Below are positions 36,596 to 44,366 of a stretch of DNA of 64,000 nt, piece by piece. This DNA comes from Streptomyces sp. Mut1 (lineage in GTDB: Bacteria > Actinomycetota > Actinomycetes > Streptomycetales > Streptomycetaceae): the NCBI RefSeq assembly GCF_030719295.1, contig NZ_CP120997.1, positions 4,227,501 through 4,291,500 of the forward strand, written 5' to 3'. Below the pieces are notes generated by a model, which was not told the origin of the DNA, did not search any database, and saw only the letters and a list, made by a program, of their open reading frames with translations. Made by a program: the position numbers and the translations under genes. How positions within the stretch are numbered: position 1 is the stretch's first letter; each line of letters starts with the position of its first letter.

Positions 36596-37009
36596 CTACG
36601 CGCCCGGCAGCGTCCTGAGCGCCGCGTCCAGCACGTCGCGGTCGCGGGGCTGCGTCAGGCGGGTGCGGGCGGCGGCGGGCGGGAGCCACAGCACGCCGTC
36701 CACCTCGCGGTTCGGGACGAAGGAGCCCGCCGTGGCCTGGGCGGACCAGTACGTGACCTCCTTCGGGCGGCCGTTCGCGACGTACCGGACCATGGGCAGC
36801 ACGGCCCCCGGCACACAGTGGTGGCCCGTCTCCTCCAGGACCTCGCGGACCGCCGCGTCCCGCAGGGACTCGCCGCGCTTCAGCTTGCCCTTGGGGAACG
36901 ACCAGTCGTCGTAACGCGGCCGGTGCACGAGGCACAGCTCCACGCCCGTAGCGGGTGCGGGCGGGCGGCGCCACAGCACGCAGCCCGCCGCCCGCACCGT
37001 GCCGTTCAC
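36596..37009 (-). CDS. Nudix hydrolase (MutT-like)
   Basis: 137 aa. The Nudix box is GKLKRGESLRDAAVREVLEETGH (Gx5Ex7REUxEExGU). The N-terminus has AAGCVLWRR and a DDWSFPKGKLKRGE approach typical of diphosphoinositol/diadenosine polyphosphate-type Nudix enzymes. The GTG start overlaps the CHAD gene stop (GTGA). The link with CHAD, ppk and pst genes suggests a role in polyphosphate or nucleotide-phosphate turnover (inference). Confidence 0.92.
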   Translation of the reverse strand: MNGTVRAAGCVLWRRPPAPATGVELCLVHRPRYDDWSFPKGKLKRGESLRDAAVREVLEETGHHCVPGAVLPMVRYVANGRPKEVTYWSAQATAGSFVPNREVDGVLWLPPAAARTRLTQPRDRDVLDAALRTLPGA

Positions 37010-38043
37010 GACCGCGCCGCGCCCGTCGCCGCGTACGGCCAGCTCGCGCGGAACACCGTGCGCGCCGCCTCCACCTCGTGGCGCTGGTCGGCGTGCAGGA
37101 CACCGAGGGCGTACGCGGTCGCGGGGGCGATCCTCGGCGTACGGGCGGCAGCGGCGGCCGCTCCGGCCGCCTCCACCGCGTCCCGGTGCAGATCGAGCGC
37201 GTGCCCGGCGGCGGCCAGGACCGGATCGGGGGCGCCGCTCACCACCTCGTGGGCGTACCGGTGCAGCCGCAGCAGCAGCCGGGTCTGGTGCCAGGGCGCG
37301 TCGTGCGCCTCGTTGTACGGCTTCGCCGGCTCGTCCGGGGGCAGCGCCGCCACCGCGCCGAGCAGCCGCTGCTCCGCCAGGTCCGCGGGGCCGCTCAGCA
37401 GCTCGCCGGCGGGGCCGGCCGCGGCGGCGGCGAACGGGACGTCGGAGGCGAGCAGGGCGACGGCGTCGGCCACCGCGTGGAAGCGGGAGGAGCCGAGGGC
37501 CTGGAGGGCGGCGGAGTGGGCGCGGGTCCGGGCGAGGGTCAGCTGCCGTTCCAGGAGTGCGCCGGCGCGCGCCGCCCCGACGCCGAGGACGGGGCGCCCC
37601 TTGTCCGCGGGCTCCCCCGAGGTGCGGGCGGCGGGGAGGGCGGGGGCGCCGGACAGCCCGTGCAGCGCTTCGAGGAGCCGGGTCAGCCGGTCCGCGTAGG
37701 CGTGCTCGCGGGCCAGCGTGCCGGACAGCCAGGCCAGTTCGGTACGGAGTTGCTCGGCCCAGAGGGGGTCGAGCGCCGTGCGGAAGGTGCGCAGGGCGGA
37801 GCCGATCCGGCGGGAGGAGCGGCGCAGCGCCGCCGCGGCCTGCTCGGCGGAGCGCGAACCGGTGTCCGCGGGGGCGGTGTTCTCGCGGTGCAGGCGCAGG
37901 CTGCGCAGAAAGTCCGCGGCCTGGGTGCGCAGATACGGGCCGAGCACCGCGCCGGCGCTCACGCCGGTGGTACCGGCCGCGCCGGTCGGGCCGGCCTGGG
38001 TCTGGTGGTCAGGGCGTCGCACGCCGGCGCCTCCGGGCGTCAA
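37006..38043 (-). CDS. CHAD-domain protein
   Basis: Up to 345 aa from 38043; a GTG at 38022 is equally likely because the longer start overlaps ppk by 35 bp. CHAD signature: [26 protein letters not shown], then VHKLRV-like [41 protein letters not shown]. Conserved His and basic residues bind polyphosphate (known for CHAD proteins). Lies between ppk and the Nudix gene, overlapping both, consistent with a polyphosphate-related operon. Confidence 0.9.
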   Translation of the reverse strand: MTPGGAGVRRPDHQTQAGPTGAAGTTGVSAGAVLGPYLRTQAADFLRSLRLHRENTAPADTGSRSAEQAAAALRRSSRRIGSALRTFRTALDPLWAEQLRTELAWLSGTLAREHAYADRLTRLLEALHGLSGAPALPAARTSGEPADKGRPVLGVGAARAGALLERQLTLARTRAHSAALQALGSSRFHAVADAVALLASDVPFAAAAAGPAGELLSGPADLAEQRLLGAVAALPPDEPAKPYNEAHDAPWHQTRLLLRLHRYAHEVVSGAPDPVLAAAGHALDLHRDAVEAAGAAAAAARTPRIAPATAYALGVLHADQRHEVEAARTVFRASWPYAATGAARS

Positions 38044-40261
38044 TGAGCATTTCCTGTACGTGCCGCAGGGGCCTGCCGTCCGCGTCCACGGAGTGCCGGG
38101 TCCAGTTCCCGTCGGGGCCCAGGTGCCAGGACGAGGTGGTGTCGGACATGCCGGTCTCCAGGAGGCGGCTGAGCGCGGCCCGGTGGGCGGGGTCGGTGAC
38201 CCGGACCAGGGCCTCGATGCGGCGGTCGAGGTTGCGGTGCATCATGTCGGCGCTGCCGAACCAGACTTCGGGCTCGCCGCCGTTGCCGAACGAGAAGACC
38301 CGGGAGTGTTCGAGGAAGCGGCCGAGGACCGAGCGGACCCGGATGTTCTCGGACAGGCCGGCGACGCCGGGGCGGATGGCGCAGATGCCGCGCACCCAGA
38401 TGTCGACCGGGACACCGGCCTGCGCGGCCCGGTAGCAGGCGTCTATGACCGCTTCGTCGACCATCGAGTTGACCTTGATCCGTACGTAGGCGGGCAGTCC
38501 GGCCCGATGGTGCGTCACCTCCTTGGCGATCCGGGCGATCAGGCCGTCGCGCAGCGACTTGGGGGCGACGAGGAGGCGGCGGTAGGTCTCGCGGCGGGAG
38601 TAGCCGGAGAGCCGGTTGAAGAGGTCGGAGAGGTCCGCGCCGACCTGCGGGTCGGCGGTGAGCAGGCCGAGGTCCTCGTACAGCCGGGCCGTCTTGGGGT
38701 GGTAGTTGCCGGTGCCGACGTGCGAGTAGCGGCGCAGGGTGTCGCCCTCCTGCCGGACGACGAGGGACAGCTTGCAGTGGGTCTTCAGGCCGACGAGACC
38801 GTAGACGACATGGCAGCCCGCCTCCTCCAGCTTGCGCGCCCACTTGATGTTGGCCTGCTCGTCGAAGCGGGCCTTGATCTCGACGAGGACGAGGACCTGC
38901 TTGCCGGACTCGGCGGCGTCGATGAGGGCGTCCACTATCGGGGAGTCGCCCGAGGTCCGGTACAGGGTCTGCTTGATCGCGAGGACGTCCGGGTCGCCCG
39001 CCGCCTGTTCCAGGAAGGCCTGGACGGAGGTGGAGAAGGAGTCGTACGGGTGGTGCAGCAGCACGTCGCGCTCGCGCAGGGCGGCGAAGATGTCGGGGGC
39101 GGACGCGGACTCCACCTCGGCGAGGTCGCGGTGGGTGCCGGCGATGAACTTGGGGAACTTCAGCTCGGGCCGGTCCAGCGACGCTATGCCGAACAGTCCG
39201 GTCAGGTCGAGCGGTCCGGGCAGCGGGTAGACCTCGGCGTCGGACACCTTCAGCTCGCGGACCAGCAGGTCCAGCACGTACGGGTCGATGGACTCCTCGA
39301 CCTCCAGCCGGACCGGCGGGCCGAAGCGGCGCCGCATCAGCTCCTTCTCCAGGGCCTTGAGGAGGTTCTCCGCGTCGTCCTCCTCGACCTCCAGGTCCTC
39401 GTTCCTGGTGACCCGGAACATGTGGTGCGCCAGCACCTCCATGCCCGGGAACAGCTCCTCCAGGTGGGCCGCGATGACGTCCTCTATGGGCACGTAGCGC
39501 TGCGGCGACGCCTCCAGGAAGCGGGTCAGCAGCGGCGGCACCTTGACCCGGGCGAAGTGGCGGTGGCCGCTGACCGGGTTGCGTACGACGACGGCGAGGT
39601 TGAGCGAGAGGCCGGAGATGTACGGGAAGGGGTGCGCCGGGTCCACGGCGAGGGGGGTGAGGACGGGGAAGACGCGCTGGCGGAAGAAGGTGAACAGGCG
39701 GGCCTGCTCCTTCTCGGTCAGCTCCGGCCAGCGGATCAGCTGGATGCCCTCGTCGGTCAGGGCGGGGGCGACGTCCTGCTGGTAGCAGGCGGCGTGCCGG
39801 GCCATGAGTTCGCGCGAGCGGGTCCAGATCAGGTCCAGGACCTCGCGGGGCTGGAGGCCGGACGCGGAGCGCGTGGCGACCCCGGTCGCGATACGGCGCT
39901 TGAGGCCGGCCACCCGGACCATGAAGAACTCGTCCAGATTCGACGCGAAGATGGCGAGGAAATTAGCCCGTTCGAGTAGGGGTGTGGCGGGGTCCTCGGC
40001 GAGTTCCAGAACACGTTCGTTGAATGCGAGCCAACTGCGTTCGCGGTCCAGGAACCGCCCCTGGGGCAGCTCGTCCCCGTCCGCGTCGGGCTCGTACGCG
40101 TCGGCGTCCGCGTCGATGTCGGGATCGAGATCCGCAGCGGTGGACAGGCTCTCCCGGGACGAGGAGGAGGCGACGGCATGCGGCCGGTGCGCGGCGAGCG
40201 AGCCGACGGAGGGTTGGGCGGCGGGCTGGACCGGAACCTCGGAGCTGGGCTGCTGGCTCAT
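38009..40261 (-). CDS. ppk: Polyphosphate kinase 1
   Basis: 750 aa from the ATG giving [13 protein letters not shown]. After a 75-residue disordered acidic leader come the four Ppk1 domains: [22 protein letters not shown], the middle CHAD-like and phospholipase-D-like domains with [24 protein letters not shown], and the catalytic [24 protein letters not shown] containing the phosphorylated His. The C-terminus matches [17 protein letters not shown]. Makes polyphosphate from ATP reversibly. The upstream minus-strand sequence GTTACCGGGCATTCAGACG (near 40410-40428) could be a weak PHO-type site; low confidence. Confidence 0.95.
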   Translation of the reverse strand: MSQQPSSEVPVQPAAQPSVGSLAAHRPHAVASSSSRESLSTAADLDPDIDADADAYEPDADGDELPQGRFLDRERSWLAFNERVLELAEDPATPLLERANFLAIFASNLDEFFMVRVAGLKRRIATGVATRSASGLQPREVLDLIWTRSRELMARHAACYQQDVAPALTDEGIQLIRWPELTEKEQARLFTFFRQRVFPVLTPLAVDPAHPFPYISGLSLNLAVVVRNPVSGHRHFARVKVPPLLTRFLEASPQRYVPIEDVIAAHLEELFPGMEVLAHHMFRVTRNEDLEVEEDDAENLLKALEKELMRRRFGPPVRLEVEESIDPYVLDLLVRELKVSDAEVYPLPGPLDLTGLFGIASLDRPELKFPKFIAGTHRDLAEVESASAPDIFAALRERDVLLHHPYDSFSTSVQAFLEQAAGDPDVLAIKQTLYRTSGDSPIVDALIDAAESGKQVLVLVEIKARFDEQANIKWARKLEEAGCHVVYGLVGLKTHCKLSLVVRQEGDTLRRYSHVGTGNYHPKTARLYEDLGLLTADPQVGADLSDLFNRLSGYSRRETYRRLLVAPKSLRDGLIARIAKEVTHHRAGLPAYVRIKVNSMVDEAVIDACYRAAQAGVPVDIWVRGICAIRPGVAGLSENIRVRSVLGRFLEHSRVFSFGNGGEPEVWFGSADMMHRNLDRRIEALVRVTDPAHRAALSRLLETGMSDTTSSWHLGPDGNWTRHSVDADGRPLRHVQEMLIDARRRRRATP

Positions 40262-40471
40262 GAGCCCATTGTTCCGCGCGGAGCGCTCCGGGGGCGCGTC
40301 GGAGGAGGACGAGATCGCGGAGGAGGCGCGGGCGGGGCGCATTCCGCCGGGATTCCGCCCGCTGCGGGGGGTCGGCAGGGCTGGCTGCATCCTGAGAGGG
40401 TCGCAAGGGCGTCTGAATGCCCGGTAACGACGACATGACATGCAGGAAGCGGTGGGTGGCCGTGTGTGGCG

Positions 40472-40504
40472 GTCCGCCCGGGGCGGGAGGCCCCGGGCGG
40501 GTCC
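40472..40504 (-). terminator. Terminator of the YtrA-type ABC operon
   Basis: GTCCGCCCGGGGC pairs with GCCCCGGGCGGGTCC (one bulged base) around a 5-base loop, ten bases past the permease stop. Confidence 0.85.
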
Positions 40505-40513
40505 GGGCGCGCC

Positions 40514-41461
40514 TCAGGCGTGGTGGCGGCGCAGGATACGGAAGGCGAGCGCGACGGCTCCGGCCGCGAGGGCGAGCAGGATGCCGGTCTCCACGAGCTG
40601 GAGGGGCCAGAAATGGGAGAGGGGATGGTGGTCGACGAAGTTGGTGACCCCGCCCTGGTCCCTCAGGCAGTCCGGGCCGGGGTTGCCCCGCGTGAAGCAG
40701 TCCTTCCAGTAGAGCTCCTTGCCGGACGGGGTGAGCATGCCGGATTCGATGGGCCAGGAACTGTCGCTCCAGCCCTTTTCGTCGAGGCCGCGGACCGTGG
40801 GCCAGAGCTCGTAGCGGCGCTTGCCGAAGCCGTACATGACCACGGTCAGGACTACCGCGGTGAGGCCCATGGCCGGCAGGGTGCGGCGTACGAGCACGGC
40901 GCACAGGGCGCCGACGGCCACGGCGAACAGGGCGTAGGCGACGACGACCGGGCCGAGGGCGGGGAAGACCCCGCGTTGGGACCAGTGCAGCTCGTGGGGC
41001 GAGTCGCCCTGGACACCCGTCCGGCCCCACCGGTAGACGAGCAGCAGCACGGTCATGGCAGCGGTCGACAGGACAGCGGGCAGGGCGAGCCGGGCCGCCA
41101 GCCACCGGGCGGGCGGGACCGACTGGGCCCAGGCGAAGCGGAACGTTCCGTTCTCCAGCTCGCGGGCGATCAGCGGGCCCGCGACGAAGACCCCGATCAG
41201 CACGGAGAGCACCAGGAGGGCGGTGCCACCGCCCGCCAGGTAGGTCTGGGACGCGCTGCGGGCGTAGGTGGGCAGGTAGGTACTGTCGCCGCAGCGCGTG
41301 GTGTCGCCGTCGGCGCAGTTCTCGGGCGTGGTGGCGACCCAGATCCGGAGCCCGATCACGAAGGCGATGCCCAGGACCACCAGCGCGCAGGCCGCCCACA
41401 GGGCGCCGCGCTGCTGCCGTACGACGACGCGTGCCGGGCCGCGCAGCTGGAGCGTGCTCAC
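40514..41461 (-). CDS. ABC transporter permease of GntR/YtrA-controlled operon
   Basis: 315 aa, GTG start overlapping the ATPase stop (GTGA). About six membrane helices; motif ELENGTFRFAWAQSVPPARWLAARLALPAV is typical of ABC-2-type permeases. A soluble loop around residues 205-270 with Trp/Cys residues lies outside. Export substrate unknown. Confidence 0.9.
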   Translation of the reverse strand: MSTLQLRGPARVVVRQQRGALWAACALVVLGIAFVIGLRIWVATTPENCADGDTTRCGDSTYLPTYARSASQTYLAGGGTALLVLSVLIGVFVAGPLIARELENGTFRFAWAQSVPPARWLAARLALPAVLSTAAMTVLLLVYRWGRTGVQGDSPHELHWSQRGVFPALGPVVVAYALFAVAVGALCAVLVRRTLPAMGLTAVVLTVVMYGFGKRRYELWPTVRGLDEKGWSDSSWPIESGMLTPSGKELYWKDCFTRGNPGPDCLRDQGGVTNFVDHHPLSHFWPLQLVETGILLALAAGAVALAFRILRRHHA

Positions 41462-42351
41462 GCGGCCACCGCCTGACGGGCCGTCGCGCTCGGGGTGAGC
41501 AGCGCGGGGGCCTCGGGGGAGCGCAGGTGGGCCAGCAACAGTTCCTCCAGGGACGGTTCGGCGGTCTGCCAGACGGCGGGGTCCACGGGGCCCTCCCTTC
41601 GGACCAGCGCGGTCCGGACCCGCCCCGTGGTGCGGGACTCGACCACCGTGTGCGGCGCGAGGTCCTGTACGGGGCCGGTGAGCAGGGCGTGTGCGTTGAT
41701 CAGGTCGTCCGTCTCGCCGCCGAGGCGGATGCGGCCGCCGTCGACCAGGAGCAGGTAGTCGCAGGCGCCCTCCAGCTCGCTGAGGATGTGCGACGACATC
41801 ACGATGGTGGTGCCGTGCTCGGCGGCCTCCGCCATCAGGGCTCCCATCAGCTGGTGCCGGGCGAGCGGGTCGAGGTCGGCCATCGGCTCGTCCAGCAGCA
41901 GGATCTCGGGCCGTTTGCCCAGTACCAGGGCCAGGGCGAGGCGGGTGCGCTGCCCGCCGGACAGGGTGCGGACCTTCGCGTCGGCCGGGAGCGGTTCGGC
42001 GATGCGCTGTGCGGTGTCCTGGTCCCAGGTCGCGGGGTTCAGCTCGGCGCCCGCCCACAGGGTCTCGGTGACCGTCAACTGCGGGTACAGCGGCTTGTCC
42101 TGGGCCACATAGCCCATCCGGCTCCGGGCCTCGCCGGGCGCCGAGCCCAGCACCCGTACCGTTCCCTCGGGCGGCCGCAGGAAGCCCGCCGCGAGGGCGA
42201 GCAGGGTCGACTTTCCGGCACCGTTGGGCCCGACGAGCGCGCAGACGGAACCGGCCGGGAGCCGGAAACCGCAGTTCCGCAGCGCCCAGCCGCCTCCCCT
42301 GCCGCGATACCTCATGCCGAGGCCGTCGGCCTCCAGCGCTGTACCTGTCAT
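41458..42351 (-). CDS. ABC transporter ATP-binding protein of GntR/YtrA-controlled operon
   Basis: 297 aa. Walker A ALVGPNGAGKSTLL, signature RTLSGGQRTRLALALVL, Walker B EILLLDEPMADLDP, H-loop MSSHILSE. Coupled by ATGA overlap to the GntR regulator upstream and GTGA overlap to the permease downstream. Resembles antibiotic/cell-envelope stress exporters of the YtrA type (family knowledge). Confidence 0.93.
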   Translation of the reverse strand: MTGTALEADGLGMRYRGRGGGWALRNCGFRLPAGSVCALVGPNGAGKSTLLALAAGFLRPPEGTVRVLGSAPGEARSRMGYVAQDKPLYPQLTVTETLWAGAELNPATWDQDTAQRIAEPLPADAKVRTLSGGQRTRLALALVLGKRPEILLLDEPMADLDPLARHQLMGALMAEAAEHGTTIVMSSHILSELEGACDYLLLVDGGRIRLGGETDDLINAHALLTGPVQDLAPHTVVESRTTGRVRTALVRREGPVDPAVWQTAEPSLEELLLAHLRSPEAPALLTPSATARQAVAA

Positions 42352-42761
42352 CGGTCCTGGTCCCCCTCGAATGTGCTGTCCAGTACGGCGGTGAAGAGCG
42401 CGCTCACGTCGTCCCGGTCGAGACCGGCGGCCCGCGCGCGGCCGGCCCAGCCGGCGAGTTCGGCGCGCAGCGGGGAGTCGTCGTCGGCCGCCGCCGCGCT
42501 GCCGAGCGTGCGGGTGACGAAGGTGCCGAGGCCGCGGCGGGCCTCGACGAGCCCCTCGCGTTCCAGCTCCCGGTACGCCTTCAGCACGGTGTTCGGGTTG
42601 ATCGCGGTCGCCTCGACCACCTCCCGCGCGGTCGGCAGCCGGTCGCCCGGCTCCAGCAGTCCCAGGCGCAGGGCCTGCTTGGTCTGCTGGACGATCTGGA
42701 GGTACGTGGCGACGCCGCTGCGCCGGTCGATGCGGAACTCGACTGCTGCGGACCCGGGCAT
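42348..42761 (-). CDS. GntR-family transcriptional regulator (YtrA subfamily)
   Basis: 137 aa from ATG 42761; GTG 42767 adds two residues. The winged helix VEFRIDRRSGVATYLQIVQQTKQALRLGLLEPGDRLPTAREVVEATAINPNTVLKAYRELEREGLVEARRGLGTFV is diagnostic of YtrA-type GntR repressors, which lack a large ligand domain. The Shine-Dalgarno AAAGGG lies within one arm of a perfect palindrome, so binding there would block its own operon. The first gene of a three-gene operon with the ABC transporter. Confidence 0.93.
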   Translation of the reverse strand: MPGSAAVEFRIDRRSGVATYLQIVQQTKQALRLGLLEPGDRLPTAREVVEATAINPNTVLKAYRELEREGLVEARRGLGTFVTRTLGSAAAADDDSPLRAELAGWAGRARAAGLDRDDVSALFTAVLDSTFEGDQDR

Positions 42762-42764
42762 CTT

Positions 42765-42796
42765 CACCCTTTCACTAATTGAGTAGTGAAAGGGTG
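42765..42796. promoter_or_regulatory. Perfect 13-bp inverted repeat: operator of the GntR/YtrA operon
   Basis: CACCCTTTCACTA, six-base spacer, then TAGTGAAAGGGTG. It ends four bases before the regulator's ATG, so one arm contains the AAAGGG ribosome-binding site. It fits an autorepressor operator; the same palindrome in the mRNA could also hide the Shine-Dalgarno. Confidence 0.88.
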
Positions 42797-42805
42797 GCGT
42801 AAGAA

Positions 42806-42833
42806 GGGGGCGGCGTCAAGCGACGCCGCCCCC
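42806..42833 (-). terminator. Terminator of mshD
   Basis: Perfect 12-bp inverted repeat GGGGGCGGCGTC / GACGCCGCCCCC with a 4-base loop, 17 bases past the mshD stop. Confidence 0.88.
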
Positions 42834-42849
42834 GGGGGAGTCGTGGACC

Positions 42850-43788
42850 TCAGGACTCCGTGCGGTACATCAGGTCGACCTCGTGCGTGACGAAGCCCAT
42901 CCGCTCGTACACGGCGAGGGCCGCCGGGTTGTCCGCGTCCACGTAGAGCATCGCCGTCGGCAGCCCCTCGGCGGCCAGGTGGCGCAGCCCGATCGCGGTG
43001 AGCGCCTTGCCGAGGCCGCCGCCCTGGGCGTCGGGCCGGATGCCGACCACATACACCTCGCCGAGCCGATCGTCGGCGTGCACCTTCGTCCAGTGGAAGC
43101 CGATCAGCTCGGTGCCGCCGGTGCCGTCCTCGCGCTCGGCCAGGAAGAAGCCCTTCGGGTCGAACCAGGGCTCGGCCTTGCGGTCGTCCAGATCGCGCTG
43201 CGTCAGGGAGCCCTGCTCGGGGTGGTGGGCGAACGCCGCGCTGTTCACGGCGAGCCAGGCTGCGTCGTCCTCGCCCGGGACGAAGGTGCGGACGGTGACA
43301 CCCGGGGGCAGGGCCGGCTCGGCGAGGTTCAGTGGGCTCAACGGGCGGCGCAGCTGGCGCAGTTCCCGGAACAGGGAGAGGCCGAGGACCTGGGCGAGGT
43401 GGCGGGCCGAGGCCTTGCCGCCGTGTGCCCACACCCGCAGCCGCTTGCCGGTGGCGGCGAGCAGTGCGGCCCCGAGGGCCCGCCCGTGCCCGTGTCCCCG
43501 GTGCGAGGGGTGGACGACGAGCTCGGCGGCGGGCGCCTCGACGGGGTCGGTGTCCTCCAGCTGCGCGTACCCGGCGAGCACGCCCCCGGCGGACAGCAGG
43601 AAGTGCCGTACGCCTTCCCGCTCCCCGCCGCGCAGTTGCAGCCGCCCCTGCTCGGAGACGGCCTGCCTGCCGTCGGCCCGCGCGGCCTCGGCGAGCAGGT
43701 CCAGGACGGCTGCGGACTGGTCGGGGGAGAGGGTGTCGAGCGTCTGGATCTCGCGGCCGGGGGCGGGGAGGGGTACGTCAGTCGTCAT
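42850..43788 (-). CDS. mshD: Mycothiol synthase (acetyltransferase)
   Basis: 312 aa with two tandem GNAT domains, the arrangement unique to MshD. The first has VVHPSHRGHGHGRALGAALL. The second, catalytic domain has DDRLGEVYVVGIRPDAQGGGLGKALTAIGLRHL and ends AVYERMGFVTHEVDLMYRTES. It acetylates Cys-GlcN-Ins with acetyl-CoA in the last step of mycothiol synthesis, the main thiol of actinobacteria. Stands alone with its own terminator. Confidence 0.95.
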   Translation of the reverse strand: MTTDVPLPAPGREIQTLDTLSPDQSAAVLDLLAEAARADGRQAVSEQGRLQLRGGEREGVRHFLLSAGGVLAGYAQLEDTDPVEAPAAELVVHPSHRGHGHGRALGAALLAATGKRLRVWAHGGKASARHLAQVLGLSLFRELRQLRRPLSPLNLAEPALPPGVTVRTFVPGEDDAAWLAVNSAAFAHHPEQGSLTQRDLDDRKAEPWFDPKGFFLAEREDGTGGTELIGFHWTKVHADDRLGEVYVVGIRPDAQGGGLGKALTAIGLRHLAAEGLPTAMLYVDADNPAALAVYERMGFVTHEVDLMYRTES

Positions 43789-43892
43789 GCGTACGAGCGT
43801 AAGGGCCTCCGGCCCGGGGGTGGGGGTGTCGGTTGCCCCGTCCCGGGGCGGAGGGTTCCGTCCTCAATCGCCGGACGGGCTTGAAAGCACGC

Positions 43893-44213
43893 CTGTGCGC
43901 CCTGGGTGGGGTCCGGGGTCCCTCCGGGGCGTCTCCTCAGACGACGAACGTTCGGCGGGTACGCAGCCGTGCCCGGGTATCCGTTCGTCGTCCTGCGGGG
44001 ACTCCCCTGCACGCCCCCGGACCGGCCGTCATGCGTCTGCGGCAGACGTACCACCGGCGTGCAGACGCAGGTGGACGTGGGTGGGGGCGTGCAGGGGAGT
44101 CCCCGCAGAAAATGGCGTACGACCGGGGTTCATCGCGTCGTCGGGTGAACACGCCATTTTTGAGGAGTCTGCCCGGAGGGACCCCGCCCCCACCCACCGG
44201 GTGGAGGCGCACC
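43893..44213. repeat. Cloverleaf of nested palindromes in a gene-free gap
   Basis: Main content of the 578-bp gap between mshD and the 5'-nucleotidase. An outer imperfect stem (43904-43939 with 44161-44196, including 14 identical bases GGGGTCCCTCCGGG) encloses three hairpins placed edge to edge. Arm 1 is 43940-43992 with 11-bp perfect stems (GACGACGAACG). Arm 2 is 43993-44108 with 26-bp perfect stems and inner hairpin CGTCTGC-G-GCAGACG at 44034-44048. Arm 3 is 44109-44160 with 10-bp perfect stems (AAAATGGCGT). There are no unpaired bases between arms. A short left stretch (43862-43884, TCAATCGCCGGACGGGCTTG) resembles a repeat common between Streptomyces genes (recollection). Confidence 0.9.
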
Positions 44214-44366
44214 CCCGCACCCATATGGGTGGATGGCCCCGTTCCGATCGGGCGGCAACCAGTTCGTAACCGCAAACATCTGTCGCGCTACGCGCGTTGA
44301 CTCTAGGCTGCGGCTCGCGTCCTCGGACGCGTACTCGAACCACCCGCTGAACTCACAAGGGGACCG

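Noticed and set aside
37718..39979. 753-residue plus-strand frame opposite ppk
   Set aside because: Shadow of ppk; the minus-strand protein has clear Ppk1 catalytic motifs.
40400..40440. PHO box before ppk
   Set aside because: GTTACCGGGCA and TTCAGACGCCC share only part of the 11-nt consensus; too weak to list as a feature.
43862..44213. CRISPR array or insertion sequence in the mshD-nucleotidase gap
   Set aside because: Repeats are inverted and nested, not regularly spaced direct repeats, and there is no transposase frame.
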